DNA of 64,000 nucleotides from Labyrinthula sp. Ha (taxonomy: Eukaryota > Sar > Bigyra > Labyrinthulida > Labyrinthulaceae): contig JAALGZ010000003.1 of assembly GCA_015227615.1 (NCBI GenBank), positions 248,001 through 312,000 on the forward strand. The letters are read 5' to 3'. Both the position numbers and the translations under genes were made by a program. The notes below the pieces were generated by a model. That model was not told the origin of the DNA and made no database searches. It saw only the letters and a program-made list of their open reading frames with translations. This document shows positions 59,685 to 64,000 of this stretch, one piece after another. Numbering within the stretch: the first letter of the stretch is position 1; every line of letters starts with the position of its first letter.

Positions 59685-60608
59685 TTATACTTGAGTAAGT
59701 ACTTCAGTTCCATTGTCTGTTATTAAAACAGTGTGTTCAAACTGAGTTGAAAGACTTCCAGATGTACTTTTTACAGTCCATCCATCCTCCAAAATTTCAT
59801 ACTTTGTATCTATTTCACAAAAGATAGGTTCTATTGTAAAAACCATTCCAGGAACTAACTTCATATCAAGTTTCTTTTCATAATCTGGCATTGAACTCCA
59901 AGTACTTCTCACATATGGCTGCATATGAAAAGCTTGACCTATTCCATGCCCTACGAATGTTTCGTTTATCTTGAACCCATTTTCTTCTGCAACTTCATCA
60001 CAAATAGTACATACCGCCTTCAGATCAACTCCTGGACCTATTTTTTCAATACTTTTATCCAAGGCAGTTTTACAAGAATCTAAGAGTTTCTTTTGTGTTT
60101 CAAACTCTTCTTTGTCCAAATCGCCTTCTGCTCCTACAAATAAGTTTCTGGATGTATCGCCATGATATCCATTTAAAAACGTTGAAATATCTAAGTTTAT
60201 AATGTCTCCAAACTGCAGTTCTCTATCATCGGGAATCCCATGGCAAAGAACATCATTTATGCTTGTAGCTATCGACTTTGGAAAATTATTATATCGATGC
60301 GGAGAAGGATACACCTTGAGCTCTTCAACACAATACTTAAAGCACTTTAAATCTATCTCTTCAGTTGTTACTCCTGGGGATACTAAGGAACAGGCGTAGT
60401 TTAAAAGTTCCGCTGCTCTCTTGCAGGAGTCTTTCATGAGATCAAGCGTCTGTGGACTTTCTTTGTCAAAGTAGGAGATTGTCTGTTGCATTGGTAGATC
60501 GTTTGTGGAGGAGAAGTAGGCAGGTGTTTGTATTGGGAGTGATTCATTCCATTTATAGAGTTGGCTTACCTTTCCTAGCTTGATACTTGGCGGTCTAAAA
60601 GGTTTCAT
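59685..60608 (-). CDS. methionine aminopeptidase type I, organellar-like
   Basis: This enzyme removes the initiator methionine from nascent proteins. The 307-aa frame from ATG 60608 carries all five metal ligands of the pita-bread fold: Asp in INLDIS (about 140), Asp in HGDTSR (about 151), His in VGHGIG (about 221), Glu in FTIEPI (about 260) and Glu in QFEHT (about 291), plus the substrate-side His in CHGIPDD. It lacks the N-terminal zinc fingers of cytosolic MetAP1 and the insertion of MetAP2, and begins with about 60 extra residues, the pattern of mitochondrial or plastid MAP1D. The frame stays open 14 codons upstream (to 60650) without an ATG. A small upstream exon supplying a targeting peptide is possible but not shown. 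Confidence 0.92.
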   Translation of the reverse strand: MKPFRPPSIKLGKVSQLYKWNESLPIQTPAYFSSTNDLPMQQTISYFDKESPQTLDLMKDSCKRAAELLNYACSLVSPGVTTEEIDLKCFKYCVEELKVYPSPHRYNNFPKSIATSINDVLCHGIPDDRELQFGDIINLDISTFLNGYHGDTSRNLFVGAEGDLDKEEFETQKKLLDSCKTALDKSIEKIGPGVDLKAVCTICDEVAEENGFKINETFVGHGIGQAFHMQPYVRSTWSSMPDYEKKLDMKLVPGMVFTIEPIFCEIDTKYEILEDGWTVKSTSGSLSTQFEHTVLITDNGTEVLTQV

Positions 60609-60803
60609 ACCTCTGTTGTTTGGTTTTCCAAAGTTGCAAGAATCAAGCAATTAAACTACAGTAATTCACCATTGTGATAAAGAGGTTCTGTCAATTTTGC
60701 AGTATGGTGTCTAGGGATCTTGCTAGTATAAAATGAACGAGCAGCCACCTAAGTCCGTACTCCTTAGTAGTTTGTATCAGTCAACCAACTTAATTGTAGG
60801 AGG

Positions 60804-60823
60804 TATATATATATATATATATA
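60804..60823. repeat. (TA)10 microsatellite
   Basis: Ten uninterrupted TA units about 200 bp upstream of the methionine aminopeptidase start. Confidence 0.9.
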
Positions 60824-63069
60824 AAGTTAGGGTACTAGTAGTTATTCTTGGGAATTTATCCAAGTAATAATTACATTTTCCAACGACGAATGGCTCAATA
60901 TTATTAAGTGAAATAAGGAACAAGACATAAAGTTGCTTATTATTGGAGGATAAAGAATTTTTAAAACACTGGAATAAAAGGCAATAAAGAGGTAGTTTAA
61001 TTTAGAATTCATAAGGTAACTCAAGTTTAAAAGTAAGAAAAATTACATATTAGTGAAATCAACTTCCTTCAGGCTTACAAAGAGCCTAGAGTACCTACAA
61101 GTATTACTACTAAAAAAACCTAGCAGCTCCACAGAAGTTAAGAATTCAGATTTAAGTGAAATCTAATTCGCATTTATCTTAAGCCAGAAAGAAGCTGATG
61201 AAGAAAAAAATAAAATTTTCTTATAGTCAGCAAGCCTTCCTAGTCCCCACAAAAATTCACTTTCTATTTAATGGAGCCCTCACACAGTACTACTCATGGT
61301 AGCGTGGCTCAATTATACCGTACGAAAAGAGTTCTGGAATTAACAATACATATTAGGGCTTACCTTAGTGATACTAGCTAGGGATGTACAAATTAACACA
61401 ACACGCTTTATGCTTCCTCGAAGATCTTATGTCAAATGTAGTCGGGTCGACTACGCAAAATAATTATCACCATAGTACTCAGGCGCAACTACGAGAAATA
61501 TAATCCTGGAAGAACTGAAAATGAACAGCACAATAATTCCAAAACAGTAGACGAATTTGCAGCTATCAGAAGTGAAAAGGTTTCGAGTTAACCTCTTTTT
61601 GGTGCACACTTTTTCATATAAAGATTTGTACTTCACAATAATAGGTGTTTGTGTTTTCAGGAACTAATGTACACATGATCCTTTCCCATGATTTCTGCGG
61701 TAGAACATTTATAAGGTTGAAGTAAAGCTCCTACCTGGAATTGTTATGCAAACCCATTCAATTCACTTCAAATGCAAAACTTCTAATTCACTCGTCATTG
61801 TGAAGACATGGAATATTTTCGAAGAACTGCGAAAGTTCTGACAGAGTCTTAGAATACAGTATCAAATGTCTAAGTCCTTGGGGAAAATAGCATTCGAATA
61901 AAAAAACAGAATCATATTTTCATGGATTCGAGTTGATAAAGCAAAAACAAAAAGAATACTTGCATACTACATTCTAGGTCATTTTTTTAATAGTTGATCT
62001 TTTTTCGATGAAATAGCCCAATATTTAAAAACAGATGTTAATGGTCATAATAATCGAATGAGAGTTCAACTAGAATCCCTATATCATAAACTGCTTCAAG
62101 TGGTTTTAAAATACTATTTAGCAAACCTTAGCAATGCTGTATGCTGTAGAGTATAATTATGTGTTTTTATTTTTCCACATTGGGTTGATCCATTAGATTT
62201 TCTCCATATAACAGTTTACGTAATGATTATTTTTTCGGACGTAATACAAAGCCTAGAGTTAAACTACCCATTGCAGCCTAGAGCAATAAAAATTCTGCAG
62301 GCTAAGGCTATTAACCTTTGGCACTAATAGATCAACCATTATGTACATTCCAGGCTAGTATAGGTTGTTAATCTTCCGATTTAATGCGAGTTCTAATTAA
62401 TATAATATAAGTTAGAACAGAAGTACAGGTCTCTTTTTCAGTTAAATAAATTATAATATTCATCTACAGTTTCCTATGACTATTTAAATAAAGATGCTGA
62501 TTCCTATGCTTTAGCACATGTAACAGTAAGTAGTTGGAAGCTCGACGTGAGTTTTTGAACAGAAACTTAAACTACAATGATTATTCAGGCGTAAGGTTAC
62601 TGTGAAATATCACATTCTTGAGATAAATAACATATTAACCATTATGAACCCTCCTCAGTTAGGTGAATATCTATAGGAGCAAGGTGAAAACAAGTAACTT
62701 ATTAGTTTCTGATTGATGTGATGTGCCAAGTAACAATCTCAGATATAATGAAAAAAAGTTACGATGTAGGTTTAAAATAGAATCTAGGTTCTAATGGGTT
62801 TTGTTGCTTTAACTTTCTTTAAAATGAAAAAACATTGAGAGGAAAAATATGCAACATTCTTAAAAAATAAACTCTATGCTTGAAGGATATAAGCAAATTT
62901 TCTTTTTCTTACAGAAAGGTAATGTAAGATGAAAGGAGTGAAGCCTACCGTTGGATTTAAAATGTTTGCCCCTGCCTGAGATATCATTTCGCTTTTAGGA
63001 ATGCAAAGCACAATGCATTTGTACTTAGAATAGAGCGAAGCTTTCATCAATAAAGTTATTAATAGCTGT

Positions 63070-63149
63070 GATACAGCTGAGGAGGTTTATGTGACTTTGA
63101 TAAGATTTAGCCTCCTCTTACGCATACTTACCCCCTTTGAAGCTGTATC
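63070..63149. repeat. nested inverted repeat
   Basis: The left arm GATACAGCTGAGGAGG (63070-63085) is contiguous. The right arm is split: CCTCCTC at 63111-63117 pairs with its inner 7 bases and AGCTGTATC at 63141-63149 with its outer 9. It could form a bulged hairpin; origin unknown. Confidence 0.6.
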
Positions 63150-64000
63150 AAACTATGGCGCTGAGATAATGATAGGTATGAGCCTTTTGATAAATGTTTT
63201 ATAGAGTTCATTGACTCTTCAGTAGAGCATAGTGTTGCCATGCGCCTTGAGCATTATCTTTGCACCATGTAGCTAGTGTAATTACTTTTTATTGAATAAT
63301 ACTCAATATAGGAAAGCAAAAACCCTTTCAATTTAAATTCTTTGCATAAGAAATAGACTATCTTATTACTAAGACTAGCTCAAAGCTTGTTAACTTTTTG
63401 CTCAAAATGGATTTATATATCTGGATCTTGCACAACGTTCCAGTTGTTTCAACCCCAGTTCTTTTCTTTAACCCGTTTCACTAATGGTTCTTTTGTGAGA
63501 TGTGGTTTTGTCTTTTCTTGATCGACTTGAGACTAGGTCAATGGCTTTTAGAAATTAAATCAATACAAGACATCTCTGGCTACTAGGCTCCCATGTTACT
63601 AAAAAGGTTGAGAAATGTACTTAAAATAACTTTTCATATTAATCAAATTTGCGAAGGGGAAAACTTTAATAAAGACCATTGTGTTGGCGAAAATGAAGCT
63701 GGTTCTTGCACGGTACAGAACAGGAGATACATGAACAGAATCGGGCTCATGGCAGTGTCAAATTCTTTGTTGATCGAATTGTGACTAAATCCGAGCTGCT
63801 GGGAAGAATAGGTTACATTTTAACGCAGTTGAAGATTCTGAAAGATCCATTCTCAATTTCTTTAAGGAGTTGATTTTTATCCAAACTTAAATGATAATTG
63901 GACACTAATTCTGAAAATGCTGGGGTTCCCCGTGCGAATTAACCTTGAATAGAATGTTAGTTGCTACGGAAAAATTAGCTGCACTAATTTGTTTAGTTTA

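Larger units (their letters stand above)
60609..64000. other. gene-free stretch to the window end
   Basis: No gene recognised. It contains a (TA)10 microsatellite at 60804-60823 and an inverted repeat near 63.1 kb. The open frames at 61451-61636 and 63593-63784 have no domain. Confidence 0.45.

Noticed and set aside
1-64000. CRISPR arrays, rRNA genes, bacterial operons
   Set aside because: No regularly spaced repeats, no rRNA-like stretches, and the spliced eukaryotic genes exclude a prokaryotic origin.

Overview
The window is nuclear DNA of a unicellular eukaryote that uses the standard genetic code. It is A+T-rich by eye (roughly two thirds). The coding genes are ordinary eukaryotic ones: Arp3, an ESCRT-I VPS37-like subunit, a membrane-anchored fatty-aldehyde dehydrogenase, phytoene synthase, a monoacylglycerol-lipase-like hydrolase, two alanine aminotransferases, an RS-rich splicing-type protein, a Nudix hydrolase and an organellar-type methionine aminopeptidase. 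Spliceosomal introns are tiny: five GT-AG introns of 29, 31, 32, 34 and 35 nt were found by reading protein homology across frame breaks. The phytoene synthase resembles the fungal type, and the presence of Arp3 and a ROCO-family relic excludes a plant-like or strongly reduced genome. I cannot settle the lineage; a zoosporic fungus or another free-living protist would fit.

Layout: 1-4.36 kb gene-free with one MITE; 4.36-6.22 kb ARP3 and VPS37, tail to tail; 6.2-10.2 kb gene-free with a second MITE; 10.2-11.9 kb an unrecognised 562-aa membrane protein; 11.9-16.3 kb empty; about 16.3-18.8 kb a decayed ROCO (Roc-COR GTPase) gene; 18.8-27.4 kb empty; 27.4-31.4 kb a lipid/isoprenoid trio (aldehyde dehydrogenase, phytoene synthase, and a convergent lipase); 34.45-35.07 kb a third MITE; 36.8-38.3 and 44.2-45.6 kb two alanine aminotransferase paralogues in the same orientation; 45.7-47.5 kb the RS-rich gene, convergent with the second paralogue; 48.05-54.66 kb a broken Ty3/gypsy LTR retrotransposon; about 57.0 kb a tRNA-like relic; 58.3-60.6 kb a small membrane protein, a Nudix hydrolase and methionine aminopeptidase; 60.6-64 kb empty.

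Two features stand out. First, the Ty3/gypsy fossil carries, between integrase and its 3' LTR, a region recognisable as an MT-A70-family adenine-N6 methyltransferase, an unexpected accessory gene for an LTR element. Second, the host genes combine 29-35 nt introns with four tail-to-tail pairs whose stop codons are only 20-58 bp apart, yet these compact islands sit in long stretches with no detectable gene. Three related hAT-like MITEs with 8-bp target duplications, and signs of gene conversion between the aminotransferase copies, complete the picture.
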